From NCBI GenBank assembly GCA_029844215.1, contig CM056728.1, positions 86,241,676 to 86,305,675 on the forward strand: 64,000 nucleotides of DNA. The letters are read 5' to 3'. The DNA comes from Przewalskia tangutica. Lineage: Eukaryota; Streptophyta; Magnoliopsida; Solanales; Solanaceae. The translations under genes and the position numbers were made by a program. The notes below the pieces were generated by a model. That model made no database searches. It was not told where the DNA came from and worked only from the letters and a program-made list of their open reading frames with translations. Of the stretch, positions 19,756-32,437 are shown piece by piece (position 1 is the stretch's first letter; the number at the start of each line of letters is the position of its first letter).

Positions 19756-22700
19756 TGTCACGACCCGACCTCGGGCCCGCGACTGGTGTCTTACCCCGGG
19801 CACCCTAGTGATACAACATCAGAGAAAATCAGCGGAAACAAAAACTTAAACAGGAAACAAGATACAAGATAAGAAAACAGGTTAACCAAAACGGTCACCT
19901 TCATGTATATACAATATAACCGAACAGTTACAATCCTTTACAAACCCTGCCCACAACAGTACTACAGACCTCTAAGAATGTAACAACAACTATGACGGGA
20001 CAGGGCCCCGCCATACCCCTGAATGTACAAGTACCTCTACGATGTGGGGACTATACCAAAGATAAGCCTCGAGAAAGCGGAGCTTCCAACGCAATCACTG
20101 CGATCCTATGAGCGAGGATCAACAATCGGTGTACCTCTACCTGCGGCGTGAGCGGCCCAGAGGTCGATAACAGTACCAAGTATGTGAAATCGAAAATCGT
20201 AATGAAATCACATTTCATCATTTTATAAAATCATTTCGCAATAAGTAAACATTATGTCAAGTAAGGGCGCGATATCTCAAAATAATCACTCGCACATAAC
20301 TATGGGTCTCACGCCCATAATATCAATCATGTCAGTGGAACCCATTCTCACGCCAGCGATATGATGTAAAACAACACCCGTATGTGAACTCAACACTAGA
20401 TCCTGCAGGTCATTAAACCGACGGGCCAAGTAGAGTAGCCAACTACCGGATCGAAGGCTAGTCATAAAACTTCACGCCAAGTACGTGAAGCCAACTACGG
20501 ATCCAAACCAGCCACACAATCGCCGAGGCAAGTATCTTAAGCTAAGCGTGCGAGCCTACCGTCTCACGAGATATGGCGTGGCAAGTATCTTAAGATATCT
20601 ACCGAAGCTCGCGATACGAGAAATGACCAGACAAGTATCTAAAGTGTGCTGTAACCACGTGTACAAATCAAACTCGTGATTGTTCGTCCCCGCGGCAAGC
20701 TTCATGGATTAGCGGTCCATGGACTAATAACATAACCCGGGGATTTAACCCCTCACAATGACCGCATGCCCCGGCATCTTACCTCGGTATAAGCATGGCC
20801 ATGAAACCATCCTATCGACGATACTCGTGGGCCACCCATCGTGTCGGTATGTCCAAAGGAAATAACAAGATAATACTCAAAGTGGGACGATACTCGTGGG
20901 TCACCCATCGTGTCGTATGTCCAAAAGAAATAACCAGATAATACTCAAAGTGGGACGATACCCGTGGACCATCCAACGCACAAGATGTCCAACAATCAAT
21001 CAAATAGCCGCCTCCACCGAGAGACATGGTAGCACAAAATCAAACACTTGCACCACAACAAAGCTATCACCACAAGCATATAGGCAAGTTTAAGGTACTT
21101 TTATTTTATGTCAACAATCCGTTTCAACCCCAAAATACTACATACTTTCATTCTTTCAAAAGACCTCTTTTACGTAAAGCCATACGATACTATCACTCGT
21201 AGTATCAAACACATTTTCTTTTCAAACCAAATTACTACACCTTTCAGAAAATCCTTACAAAACTTTTAAAATCAAGTACTCTATACTTTTTAAACCAAGT
21301 GCTTTATAGTTTTAAGACAATATCAAGTATACTTTTAAAACCCCGTAAATTACTCTTTTCAAAACAAGTAACCCATACTTAAATCAAGTTACTTCTCCTT
21401 TTCCAAAATCAAGCCGTTTATAAGTAAAGTCTCTTATTTTAACTTCATAAAGTCGTTATAACTAACTTCCCATAAAGCTATTATAACACTTTATGTTTTA
21501 AAAATAAACCAAATTCATTTCACACACGTACGTCTACCGTACTATATAGTTTACAACTATCATGCTCAAGAGTATAGGAAGAATCACATACCTCTTCGGC
21601 TTAATCCACAAGCCAAGTCGAGTATGCCGCGCGTAGAAAATCCACCTATAATAACCACAATATATCTATCAACCTCTAGTTCTCTTCGTAGCATATTCTA
21701 AGTAAATAGTTCCTTATTCTACGGAAAATTCGGCAGCACCTCCCCCACCGCAATCACATAAATAACCTCCCCTAACAAGGCTTGTTACCAAGCCAACAAC
21801 TCCAAGGGGATTACACGTCTAACCAGACGTGTGCAATTCTGCCTCATAATAATACTACACAAGTCTACTGTAAATACAGTCCAAATGTAAATACAGTTCA
21901 GTTCTTTATAATCATCCTTCCAATATCTTATACTCAATTCTAAACTACTACAATATGTAATATCCAATTACAATAGGGGGACAAAGATCATTACCTCATC
22001 CAAGATATAAGTCGCTCCTAAGCAAGGTTTAGCTCCAAATCTTTGTGTTCCAATCCACCACAAATCACCCTTAGAAGCTCCTAATCAACTTCTACTCAAG
22101 AACCAACTCAAACAAGTGAAGAACACTTAGGTTTTTCTTCAAGGTGCTCTCGGCCAAGGGGTAGTTTTTAGGGGCTAGGGTGTGAAATCTTTTCTAACTT
22201 TGGTTAATAATCTTCCTAATACACTAAGGAAGAACACTTAAGAGTTTAAGAATTTTTGGACGAAGTTTGGTTAAGGGGGAGGGGTGTTGTATGAGAACTA
22301 CAACAAAGGGGGAAAGGATTTTTGTGACTTGGAAATTGTTTAAGTGGATGAAGAAGTCTTGCAACTTAAGGGGGTATTTATAGGACATTCAAGGGCTAGG
22401 ATTGAAGCATGTGTATGGTGTAGATTGGGGACATGTGTTGTGTGGGTCCCACTTATCTATCTACTCCACAAATATCTTGCAAGACTTTGACCAAATGTTT
22501 TAAGCCTTTTTCATGAAAAAAACGTGTAAACCATGCCCTCCAATTCGTCCACCAAGTGCCACCTAGGGGTGACACATGTCGCCCTCCTATTGGTCCAAAA
22601 TATTTCATTTTCCGAGAATATCCGTAATGCCAAAAATACGAAAACAAAGTGGGCCTCACAAAACCGTAAATTCTCCCGTGGGCCCCACGTGACCAATTCC

Positions 22701-22908
22701 GAAAATAAAATTCCAAAATTCTCAAAATAATCCCAGAAGTCTGAATACCGAATCTGGGAATCCAATTCCCATAATCGAACCTTTTTCCGTCACAAACTCC
22801 GGAAACTTTTCCGTCGAAAAATCACATCTTTCTTCCTTTCTAATTTTTAATGTCGTATTCTCGTACGTACGTCTTCACACACATACCCTGGAACTACGGG
22901 GTGTAACA
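19756..22908 (-). repeat. LTR3: 5' LTR of element A2
   Basis: 3153 bp, TGTCACG to GTGTAACA. It is close to LTR2 over the U3 and core, less so in the first 200 bp. It holds three roughly 70-bp repeats (20810-20990) sharing CCCATCGTGTCG and AATACTCAAAGTGG, the G-box/GGGCCC motif at 22678-22691 and a TATA box at 22375-22382. It lacks the 200-bp AT-rich module found in LTR1. No gene. Confidence 0.92.
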
Positions 22909-25618
22909 ACAAGAACCTACAATCTCAGGGAATCATACCAAAAGATAAGCCTCCGGAGAAACGGAGCTTCCCAAAACGCTGAACTGTGATCCTATGAGCG
23001 AGGATCAACGACCGGTGTACCTCTACCTGCGGCATGAACGGCCGAAGGAGGTCGATCTGGCAGTACCAAGTATGTGAAACTGAAAATACTGTAATGAAAT
23101 CATAACAGTCTATATAAAACAGGAGACATGTATGATAACCAAACTACATTACACCATGTATAAGCAGTCATGTCAAGTCAGGGACTCACGCCCTCAAAGT
23201 CATCACTCAAATATAACCATGAGTCTCACGCCCTCAAAGTCATCACTCAAATATAACCATGGGTCTCACGCCCACAATATCAATCATGCCCGTGGAATTC
23301 CTTCCTCACTGTTGGCAGTCTATGATATAACAACACCAAGGAGTACACATGAACACTAGGTCCCACCTGTGTCATAAGAACCGTACGGGGCAAGTACGAA
23401 GGCATAGCAACCAGAACCACTGCGTCATCAATCGACCGGCAAGTACGAAGCCAACTACCGTAACCTACCGTACTAACTATGCTATAAACCGACCGGGAAA
23501 GTACGAAGGCATAGCCACTGAACCAACTGCGTCGCGCGTCCGGGGCAAGTACGAAAGCCAACTACGTAACCACTGCGTCACCAACCTCGTTCCACCGTCA
23601 CTGGCCGGCGTGCGAGTAAGCCAACTACCGAACCACGCGTCACGCCATCGCCGGGGCAAGTACGGGGGCTAACTACCAGAACCTCCTGCATCACGAAACT
23701 TCGTGGGGAACTAGTCCGTGGAACGACACTATAAAGAATCGGCCAGGCAAGTACGAAGCCAACTACGTAACCAACTGCATCAGAACGGCCAGGGGCAAGT
23801 CACGGGGCTAGCTACCAGAACCAACCTGCATCAGTACCCCTCATGGAGAGCTAGTCCATGGCCAAATAACATACCGAGAGTTTAACCCGCCGCATGGCCG
23901 CATGTCCCCGGAATTCTTCATCGGTGTAGACATGTCCATGTAACGACAAGATAACCGGCCCTCCACCGAGAGACGCGGTAACCTAAGGATACAACACTTG
24001 CATAATAGGGCTATCACAAGCAAACATAGGCAAGTTACTCACAACTCAAGGTACTTTATTTTATGCCAAAATCCGGGTTTTAACCCCCAAGTACTACGTA
24101 TTTTAACTCCTTAAAAAAGTCCATTTCTTTCACAAAAGTCACACGATACTAATACCCCTAGTATCAAAGTAGAGTAACTATCTTTTCAAGTAAAACAAAA
24201 CAATTTCCATACCTTCCTTTTTAAACAAATCAAGACCATACCTTGTCTTCTTTTTAAACCAAAACAAGACAACAACATGCCTTCCTTTTAAACCAAATCA
24301 AGATAATACCATGCCTTCTTTTTACATAAAACACTTCTCCTTTTTAAAGTCAAGTTACCATTTTAAATCCAATTATAAAACCATTTTTTCATTTTCATAA
24401 AGTCGTTATAACTAACTTCCCATAAAGCTGTTATAACACTTTACATTTTAAACCAACCAAGGACAACTACTCACATTTTCGAAATCAAGATAACTTTATT
24501 CTTTTAAAGACCAAGTACCCATTACTCACGAATGAGGTTTCACAACTTTTTAACACAATACAAGTCCTTAACATTTCATGTCAAACCACTTAACATTTAG
24601 AATCAAGTCAAGAACACAAAAAGGAAATCCAACTCCTTTAACACACGTGCGTCTACCGCACTATATATTTCACAAATAATCATGCTCAAGAGAATAGGAA
24701 GAATCACATACCTCTTCGGCTTAATCCACTAGCCAAGTCGAGTATGTCGCGCGTAGAATACCCACCTATAATAAACAAACACGTCTATCAACGTCTAGAC
24801 TTCTTCGTAGAACATTCTAAGTATCAGGTTCCTTATTCAACGGAAAATTGGGCAGCACCTCCCCTGCATTTACTTACCTCTCCACCTTTTCCAAGGTCCG
24901 GTATCAATAGCCAACATGCCACATTTAAGGCCCGATGTCAACGATCGAAAGGGGATTACACGCCTAACCGGACGTGTAAAATTCTGCCTCACAGTATACT
25001 AAAACAGTCTATTTCTTTTCAACCTTCTATCCACATACCATATACTCAATTATAAACTACTACAACATGTAATATCCAATTACAATAGAAGGACAAAGAT
25101 CATTACCTCGATAAGCCCAAAATTATCCAAGATTAATAAGTCGATGCTGAGCAATGTTTAGCTCCAATTCCTTACGTTCCAACCCACTCCAAGCAACCCT
25201 TAGGAGCTCCTAACCAACTTCTCTTCAAGATCCAACTCCAAAAAGTGAAGAACACCTAGGTTCCAAATGTGGCAACTTTCGGCCAAGGGGGGATTTTAGG
25301 GCTAGGGGTGTGAAATCTTTTCTAACTCTTGGTTCACAATCTTCCTAACACCTTAAGGAAGAACACTTAAAAGTTTAAGGATTTTTGGACAACTTTTGAT
25401 CAAGGTATGGCCCTATTGCCGAGAACAACAAGGAGAGGGGAGGGAGTATTTCAAGACTTGTAAACTCTCAAGTGTGGATGAAGTCTTGCAAGCTCAAGGG
25501 GGGGGGGGTATTTATAGGGAAATCAAGGGCTAGGATCTTAGCAAGTGTGTGGTGAGATTTGGGGACAACTGTGTGTGGGTCCCACCATCCACATGTGCCA
25601 CAAAAACAAGAGACAAAT
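22909..25618 (-). repeat. LTR Z: host LTR of the A1/A2 chain
   Basis: LTR sequence in minus orientation without a boundary at either end. It is broken on the left by LTR3 (ACAAG at 22909-22913 is the likely target duplication) and on the right by element D. It contains a degenerate minisatellite (23380-23850), the AT-rich core, the conserved donor-like region and a TATA box near 25510. It is the oldest layer here. No internal domain is visible, so solo LTR or full element cannot be decided. Confidence 0.8.
23380..23850 (-). repeat. LTR minisatellite in Z
   Basis: Units of about 55-65 bp with GGGGCAAGTACGAAGGC and AACTACC, many of them with small deletions. Overlapping frames here are by-products of the repeat. 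Confidence 0.75.
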
Positions 25619-26379
25619 TGTCACGACCCGACCTCGGGCCCGTGACTGGTGCCTTACCCCGGGCACCCTAGTGATACAATCATTAGAGAAAATCAGCGGA
25701 AATAAAAACTTTAAGCATGAAACAAGACATAAATAAGCAATAGGATAACCAAAACGGTTACCTTCCTGTATATATATCAATCAACACGAACAGTTAAATC
25801 CCTTACAAACCACGCTTGCAACAACTGAGACCTCTAAGAATGTAACCCACAACTATGACGGGACGAGGACCGCCATATACCCACAGATGTACAAGTACCT
25901 ACTACTATGACGGGGACTATACCAAAGATAAGCCTCCGAGAAACGGGGCTTCCCAAACGCAGCGTGATCCTATGAGCGAGGATCAACAACGGTGTACCTC
26001 TACTGCGGCGTGAACGCAGCCCCGAAGAGTCGATAACAGTACCAAGTATGTGGCCCGAAAATCAGTAAATGAAATCATAATAGTCTATATAAAGCGGAGA
26101 CATGTATGATAACCAAACTACAATACACAACATATAAGCGATCGAGTCTAGTCGAGGACTCACGCCTCAAGTCATCACTCGTGCGTGGAATTCCTTCCTC
26201 TGCCGTGATCTATGACATAAATCATACTCGTGTGGCGCGTGGCATCCTACCTCACCGTCGCGTGCATATACAATACATATATATACCTTCTGCCTGTGGA
26301 ATCCTCCGTCACTGCCGGCAGCCGTAGGTGTAACATATAACCATGTGACCCGCCAGTGGCATCCTACCTCACTGTTGGC

Positions 26380-26900
26380 GTACACATATACAACACACAT
26401 ATATATATATATATGCGGCCGCATGTCCCGGAGTCCCTCATCGGTGTAACATGGCCATAACGTGCCCTCGGCATCCCTCATCGCAGTGCAGTCTTCGTGG
26501 GAGCTAGCCCATGGAATAATGATCGTCATACCATGCCCCGAATCCTGCGCCGGTGTGACAGTCATCATGGGAGCTAGCCCGTGGAATAATAGTAATGGTC
26601 ACATGCCCGGAATCCTCATCGGTGTAGACATGCCCGTGTGACAATAATAATATCTGGGAGTTTAACCGGTGCGTGGCGCGTGCCCGGAATCCTCATCGGT
26701 GTAAACACGCCCACGTGATAATAACAATGGAAGTATACGTGGAATCCTCGTCATTTCGGTACCTCCAATGAAACGTCTGAGCATCTAACGCGTCTGATCG
26801 CATGCCCGGCATCTCTCATCGGTATAAGCATGGTCAAGATCAAACAAAATGGAAGCATACCGTGGAATCCTCGTCATTTCTTAGTGCGTCAACAAATTCA
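26380..26900 (-). repeat. LTR minisatellite, D type
   Basis: Repeated words CCCGGAATCC, CATCGGTGTA and GGAGCTAGCCC at irregular 50-100 bp spacing. The better-preserved copy is in the D 5' LTR at 41260-41770. Confidence 0.7.
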
Positions 26901-28363
26901 CAACAAGTCAGCCGGCCCTCCAACCGAGAGACGCGGTAACATAGTAATACCACCAAGGCTATCATAACTAGCATAGGCAAATTTAACATACTCTTAGACT
27001 TCCATTTTATGACAACAAATCCGGGTTTTAACCCCAAAGTACTACATACATTAATCCTTTCAAAAAGATCTCTTTTTACGTAAAAACTACTCGATACTAT
27101 TATCCGTAGTACCAAACACGTTCATGTTTAAATCAAGTTCTTTATACTTTTAAAACCAAGTGGCTTACATTTTTAAAACAACGTCAAGTATACTTTTAAA
27201 ACCCAAGTTACTAACTCTTTTAAGATCAAGGTACTCCTACCTTTTAAAACCAAGCCACTTATATTTTTCTCATCAAGAAAACTCCAATATTTGAAAATAA
27301 GTTACTTATACTTTTCCCAAAATCAAGTTACCAATTTAAATCCAATAGTAAAACAAAACCCTGCCATTCTTTTAAACCAAAACACTTCAAATTCTCAAGT
27401 TTCTTTTCTTTTAGAAATCAAGTTCCTTACTTTGGAATTTAAGAAAATCAGTACTTATTAAAAATGATCTTATTAAAGCAGTCATGATCTAGGAAATGTA
27501 ATACAATTTTGTCTTATCTTAGCTTCTATGCAGATGGAGGTTTCTACTTGTTTTAATATAATTAATTGTCATTACTTTTTCCTTTATTAACGCTGCATTG
27601 GCTTGTTCGATTCTTATTCCCATTTCCGAAATTAATGTAACATTATTCTTTAAAAACCAAGTACTCATTACTCACGAATGAGGTTTCACAACTTCTAATA
27701 CAATTCAAGTTCTTCACATTTCATATCAAGTCAAATATAAGTCCAGTCTCTTATCTTTTAAAATCAATAAACCATTCTTTTACCTACATAAAGTCATTAT
27801 AATTAACTTCCCATAAAGCCATTATAACACTTTATGTTTTAAACCAACCAAATTTCGTTTAGCACACGTACGTCTACCGTACTACATAGTTCACAACATC
27901 ATGCTAGAAAAGATAGGAAGAGGTTCACATACCTCGCGACGATTATCGACAATTAGCAAAATGCTCCAAGTACTATCACGCGCTAGCCTTTTCCACCCTT
28001 CAAGTAGAATACGCTACTCGTAGTACTTTAACCTATAAAGGCCACAAAACGTCTATTAATTTCTAGATCCCTTCGTAGAACATTTCTAAGTACAAGGTTC
28101 CTTATTCTACGGAAAATTCGGCAGACTCCCCACGTAACCACAAATCTCTCCTCTACCGAGGCCCGCTACCAAGACAACAACTCGAGGGGTTACCGCGTCT
28201 AACGGACGTGTACAACACTTCCCACAATAATACTACAAGTCTGCATCAGAATACAAACAATGTAAATACAGTTCAATTCTTTATAATCATCCTTCCAATA
28301 AAACTTATACTCAATTCTAAACTACTACAATAAGTAATATCCAATTACAATAGAAGGACATAG

Positions 28364-28368
28364 ATTAT
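28364..28368. other. Target-site duplication of C, left copy
   Basis: GATTA, repeated at 37079-37083. The uninterrupted site ATAGATTATTACCTCGAT is present in the other D LTR near 43255. Confidence 0.9.
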
Positions 28369-28764
28369 GTTATACCCCGTATTTCCAGAGTATGTACGTA
28401 AGGACGTACGTAGAAAAGTTTGGGCTTTAAAGTAGGCTTGGCCGAAATATTTTGTGCACAACACCCGGTTAGAGTCGTTTTTCGACGAAACATTTTACAC
28501 AACTTGCGAAGGGAAAATTCCGGCTATGTCATTTTTAATTTTTGCGGATTTTTCCGAGAGGCGAAACGTGTTGGACCAACGAGAGGGCGCCACTTGGCAC
28601 CCTCTCATTGGCGGAAAAGTGGGGCGGCACATGGGACGAACCAACCCTTGGAGTTGGTAGGATATTTGTGAGGGTTTTAAGGAGTAGGGACTAGGGGGGC
28701 ACTTGGGCATATCTTGGCCCTACACTTGCATAGCACTTGGCTAGATCTTGGCCCTTGGTTTCCC

Positions 28765-28772
28765 TATAAATA
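28765..28772 (+). promoter_or_regulatory. TATA box, C 5' LTR
   Basis: TATAAATA about 395 bp into the LTR, followed some 25 bp later by TTCTTCATCC, a pyrimidine-rich site suited to transcription start. Confidence 0.7.
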
Positions 28773-29240
28773 CCCCTCCCTTTGATAAGTTTTCTTCATC
28801 CACCTCACTCCTCAAGTCTTGAAAGCCCTCCCTTTCGTGAGGCCCATGGTGAGTAGCACCCCCTCCTTGTGGTGTGGCGAGACCCACCCCTTCCTTTATG
28901 GCTAAGCCGTGGGGGTACCCCCCCTTGCCTTGTTGTTCTCGTAGAATACCCCCCCTATTGGTAGAAATACTCTCCATAGTATTGTTACTATACCCAAAAT
29001 ACCTTAGCCGTATACCTTATAGTATTCCAAAGATACCTCTATACGTAGAGCCCGGAAATACTACCGTATGTCCTTTTTGTCTCAAACCGAAACCCTAAGG
29101 AAAATATTCATAGACGGTTGAAGGATTTATAAAGAAGTTGCGTAGAACTTCTAAGGGTTGTTTGGAGCGGGTTGGAGCACCCGGAATAGGAGCTAAGCGT
29201 TGCCCAGGACCGACATTTATACTTGGATAATTATGGGCTT

Positions 29241-29252
29241 ATCGAGGTAAAT
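29241..29252 (+). promoter_or_regulatory. Conserved donor-like site ATCGAG/GTAA
   Basis: GGGCTTATCGAG/GTAA is kept in the plus-strand LTRs of C (both), F and G, with one base changed in H, and in the minus-strand LTRs as the complement. In diverged E the flanks change (CTTGGAAAG/GTATAA) but AG/GTA stays. An AT-rich core follows, as would an intron. Confidence 0.4.
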
Positions 29253-31497
29253 ATCTTGTCTCCCTTTTGTAATTAAGTGTACATACTATTGAAGTATAAG
29301 AATAAGTATAAGTTATATACAAGGAAGTATATGAGAAGAAAATGGAACTGTGTTTACATAGGACTGTATTACAGTAGACCTATGAAGTTTGACGGATAGG
29401 GAAGTGCTGCCCAATTTTTCCGTAAGATCTTGTATCTAGATTTATTCTACCGAGTAGTCTAGGCTTTGATATATGTAGTACGGTAGACGTACGTGTGTTA
29501 ACTGAACGTAGTTGTACGGCAATGTCTTTTGACTTAAGCCTGAATAATAAGAATTTTGAAGTATTTCAAAAGATTTAAGAACCGTTTTTGAAAGAAGAGT
29601 AATACTTGTTTTTAAAAGCTTAAGAGTTATACTAGCTTTATGGGAAGTTAGGTGTAACGGCTTAAGAAGATAAAAAGAATGGTTTATTGATTTTTAGAGG
29701 TTAAGAGACTTGATCTTAAAAGATAAGAGACTTGACTTAAATGAATTAATATGAATTTTGTGTGAAACCTCATTCGTGAGTAATGAGTACTTGGTTTTTA
29801 AAAGGAATAATGTTTCTTGATTTGGAGATCGGGATGTGTATCGACAAACCAACTGCGGCGTTAATAAAGGGAAATGTTTTGATTAATGAAGTATTATTAA
29901 AACCAGTAGAAACCTCCATCTGCATAGAAGCTAAGATGAGACAAAATGATATTACATTTCCTAGATCATGGCTGCTTAATAAGATTGATTATGAACAAGA
30001 ATAACCTACTCACATATAAGACATATGTTTCTCAGATTGTTTAAAGAGAATTATATTCTTAAATGAATAAGACTATGAACTCTGAAACCTTTCTAAAATA
30101 AGAAAGCGTGAACATTTGAAATTAGGCAAACTTGAGCGTTTGGAAAATAATGTTGTTACTTGATTTTACAAAGGGAAGTGTTTTGGTTTACTTAAAAGAT
30201 AGTCACTCTATTTTATACTACGGTATTGTGTGACTTCGTGAAAAGCGGATCTTTTAAAGAGTTAATGTATGAAGTACTTTGGGGATAGATACCCGAACTT
30301 GTTAGCATAAAGTACCTTGTGTGAATAACTTGATTGTGTTGGTTTGTGATAGCCTTGTAATACTTTCTTGTTGATTTGATAAGTAAATATGTTAGGATGC
30401 TACGTGTGTTAGTATCTTGTGATTGTTATGTAAGGGGGTCATTCTTGTTGTGCTTACGCTGTTAAACGTTAAGCGTTGTCTTCATTATTGTATCACATAC
30501 CCCTTGACTTATTATACAGGGCTTGCCACCCTTGCGATGGTCTATACGGCCTATGCGGTCTGTGAGACTATGCGGGCGCCGGTATGCTCGAGATTGATCA
30601 TTCGGTGTTTAGCCCGACGGGGATGCCTATGCGGTCCATGGGACTATGTGGTCTTTTGAGACTATGCGGGCTGCGGTAGTCCAGGCGGATACCGGGGGTT
30701 AAGCTGCCTCCAATGCGGGGTATACCTCGGTGATGCAGGACCATGATTCGAGAATACCTTATGCGGTGCGTGTGTGACCTATGCGGAGTGCGGTAGTTCG
30801 AGGATAGACGCGCATTGATCTGCGGGTGAGTGGCGGCCGATCGTGGTGCGGTCTAGAAAGACCTCGTGATACGATTTATGGCATTTTTGGTGCATGGGTC
30901 TTAGTAGTCCGCTATGCCTTCGTGCCTTACCGTGCGGTTCTATTGTGATGACTTTGAGGCGTGAGTCCACGACTTGACATATCGCTTATTTATTGTGGCT
31001 GTAGTGGTTATCATACATGTCTCGCTTTATATTGACTACTATGATTTCATTTGATGCTTCTGATTTCACATACTTGGTACTGTTGTCTTGACCTCGCCGA
31101 AGCTGCGTTCATGCCGCGGTAAAGGTACACCCGATCGTTGATCCTCGCTCTTAGGGTCACGATTCGCGTTTGGGAAGCTCCGTTTCTCCGAGGCTTATCG
31201 ATGGTATAGTCCTGTCGTTGTAGGTATTTACATTCGTGGTATGGCGGGGCCTGTCCTCCATTGTTGTCATATCATTCTTAAGTGCAGTAGTATTGTTGTG
31301 GCGAGTTGTAATGGGATATCGCTATTGGTTTTAAAATGGATTTATATATGCCGAAAGGCAAGTTTTTCTCTGATAACCGTTTCACATTTTATATTTTATC
31401 ATGTCTTGTTTCATGTTCCGTTGATTTTCTCTGATGTATGACTACTTGGGTGCCCGGGTAAGGCACGATCCACGCCCGAGCGAATTCGTGACAAAAG

Positions 31498-31509
31498 TGG
31501 TATCGAGCG
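31498..31509 (+). other. Damaged primer-binding site of C
   Basis: TGGTATCGAGCG: TGGTATC matches and the following A of CAGAGC is missing. It would pair poorly with initiator Met tRNA beyond seven bases. Confidence 0.75.
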
Positions 31510-31688
31510 ATTAATCCTCGGAAAGTGTCTGAGGCGTATCGATGGAAGTCTTGATTATCGGTGTGTTGTGCACCACAATAATCGGAGGCTATAGGATATT
31601 TAGGATTGGTTTCCATTCTTCTCACTCGAGATCGTGCCTTAGAGCTATGTTGTAAGTTGGACCTCTAACGTATTTCTTTCCTTCCGCT

Positions 31689-32437
31689 ATGCCTCCGCGT
31701 AGGCAAACCCGGGCAGGAGGCGCGCGGCCGAGGAGGCTGCGAGTAAGTCTGAGGGTTACGAGGGCACAGCCCAACCATCACCGAGTTAGGTGCTCATTCG
31801 GGGAGTTATGCTCGTCGCGGCCAGTGAGTTTAGCACGGCGGCGATTCCTCTGCGGCCATGATATTTGAACCTTGATTCCGCGGCCAGGGGCGAGAATATA
31901 GATTGCAAGCGACCACATTACTAGTATGGATTTGGCTACGAGAGTATCGATGTACCGCGAGTCTTGATGACTATCTAAGAGGGTTGTGCAAGAGTAATTC
32001 TTGATTAGGCTCGCCATGGCACGTGTCTGCACTTATGCGCGGCGAAAGCGTAGAGATCGGCGTGTTAACGAGGACATCGTAAGAGGCGAGCAGCAAGGTC
32101 CTTTGGTAACTTTTCGAGGCGAATCGCCTCACGGCCAGATTGGTTATGCACATCCACCGGTCAGAGTGGTCGCGGGGTTCGGGAGGTTGGGAGTAGCGGA
32201 GTTGAGTCGAGCTTCGGGCTTAGGTTCACGGTGTGACAGCGTCATCCGGGAATGTCGTCTTTTAGTTGGTACTTGTATGCGGCGCCGTCGAGCCATGTGT
32301 CGAAAGGATGTCCTAATAGGAGGGATGCATGTAGGAGGACTCAACCTTCAGGATCGGTGGGTAGTTCGTCATCTTCCCTAGCTATGCGCCCTACGGGGCA
32401 GGTTTGATTAGAACGACTAAGGGGAGTGAAGCAGTAG
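31689..32437 (+). pseudogene. Shortened, decayed gag of C
   Basis: It begins with ATG CCT CCG CGT AGG, the same start as the intact gag of B, and ends beside AAGCAGTAGATATAG as in H and F. About 750 bp remain of 1323 bp. The middle matches the region before the nucleocapsid, with wording like QQGPLVTFRGESPHGQIGYAHPP, but the capsid core is largely missing and the Cys/His knuckle is not recognisable. Several frames are involved. A 126-codon open stretch (32001-32381) is part of this remnant, not a separate gene. Confidence 0.75.

Larger units (their letters stand above)
25619..28368 (-). repeat. 3' LTR of element D, left part
   Basis: Starts TGTCACGACCCG within LTR Z and runs to the insertion site of C. 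It holds a minisatellite (about 26380-26900) with the word GGAATCCTCATCGGTG, and the 200-bp module (27460-27640). No gene. Confidence 0.9.
28369..31493 (+). repeat. 5' LTR of element C
   Basis: From TGTTATACCCCG to TTCGTGACA. TATA box at 28765-28772, conserved leader, donor-like AG/GT at 29246/29247, 200-bp module at 29825-30005 and a GC-rich repeat (about 30530-30820) with TATGCGG words. A deletion at about 29470 joins sequence that is 240 bp apart in the 3' LTR. No gene. Confidence 0.92.

Noticed and set aside
26167..26568. 133-codon minus-strand frame
   Set aside because: Lies in a degenerate LTR minisatellite. The other D LTR gives only an 80-codon fragment in the matching place.
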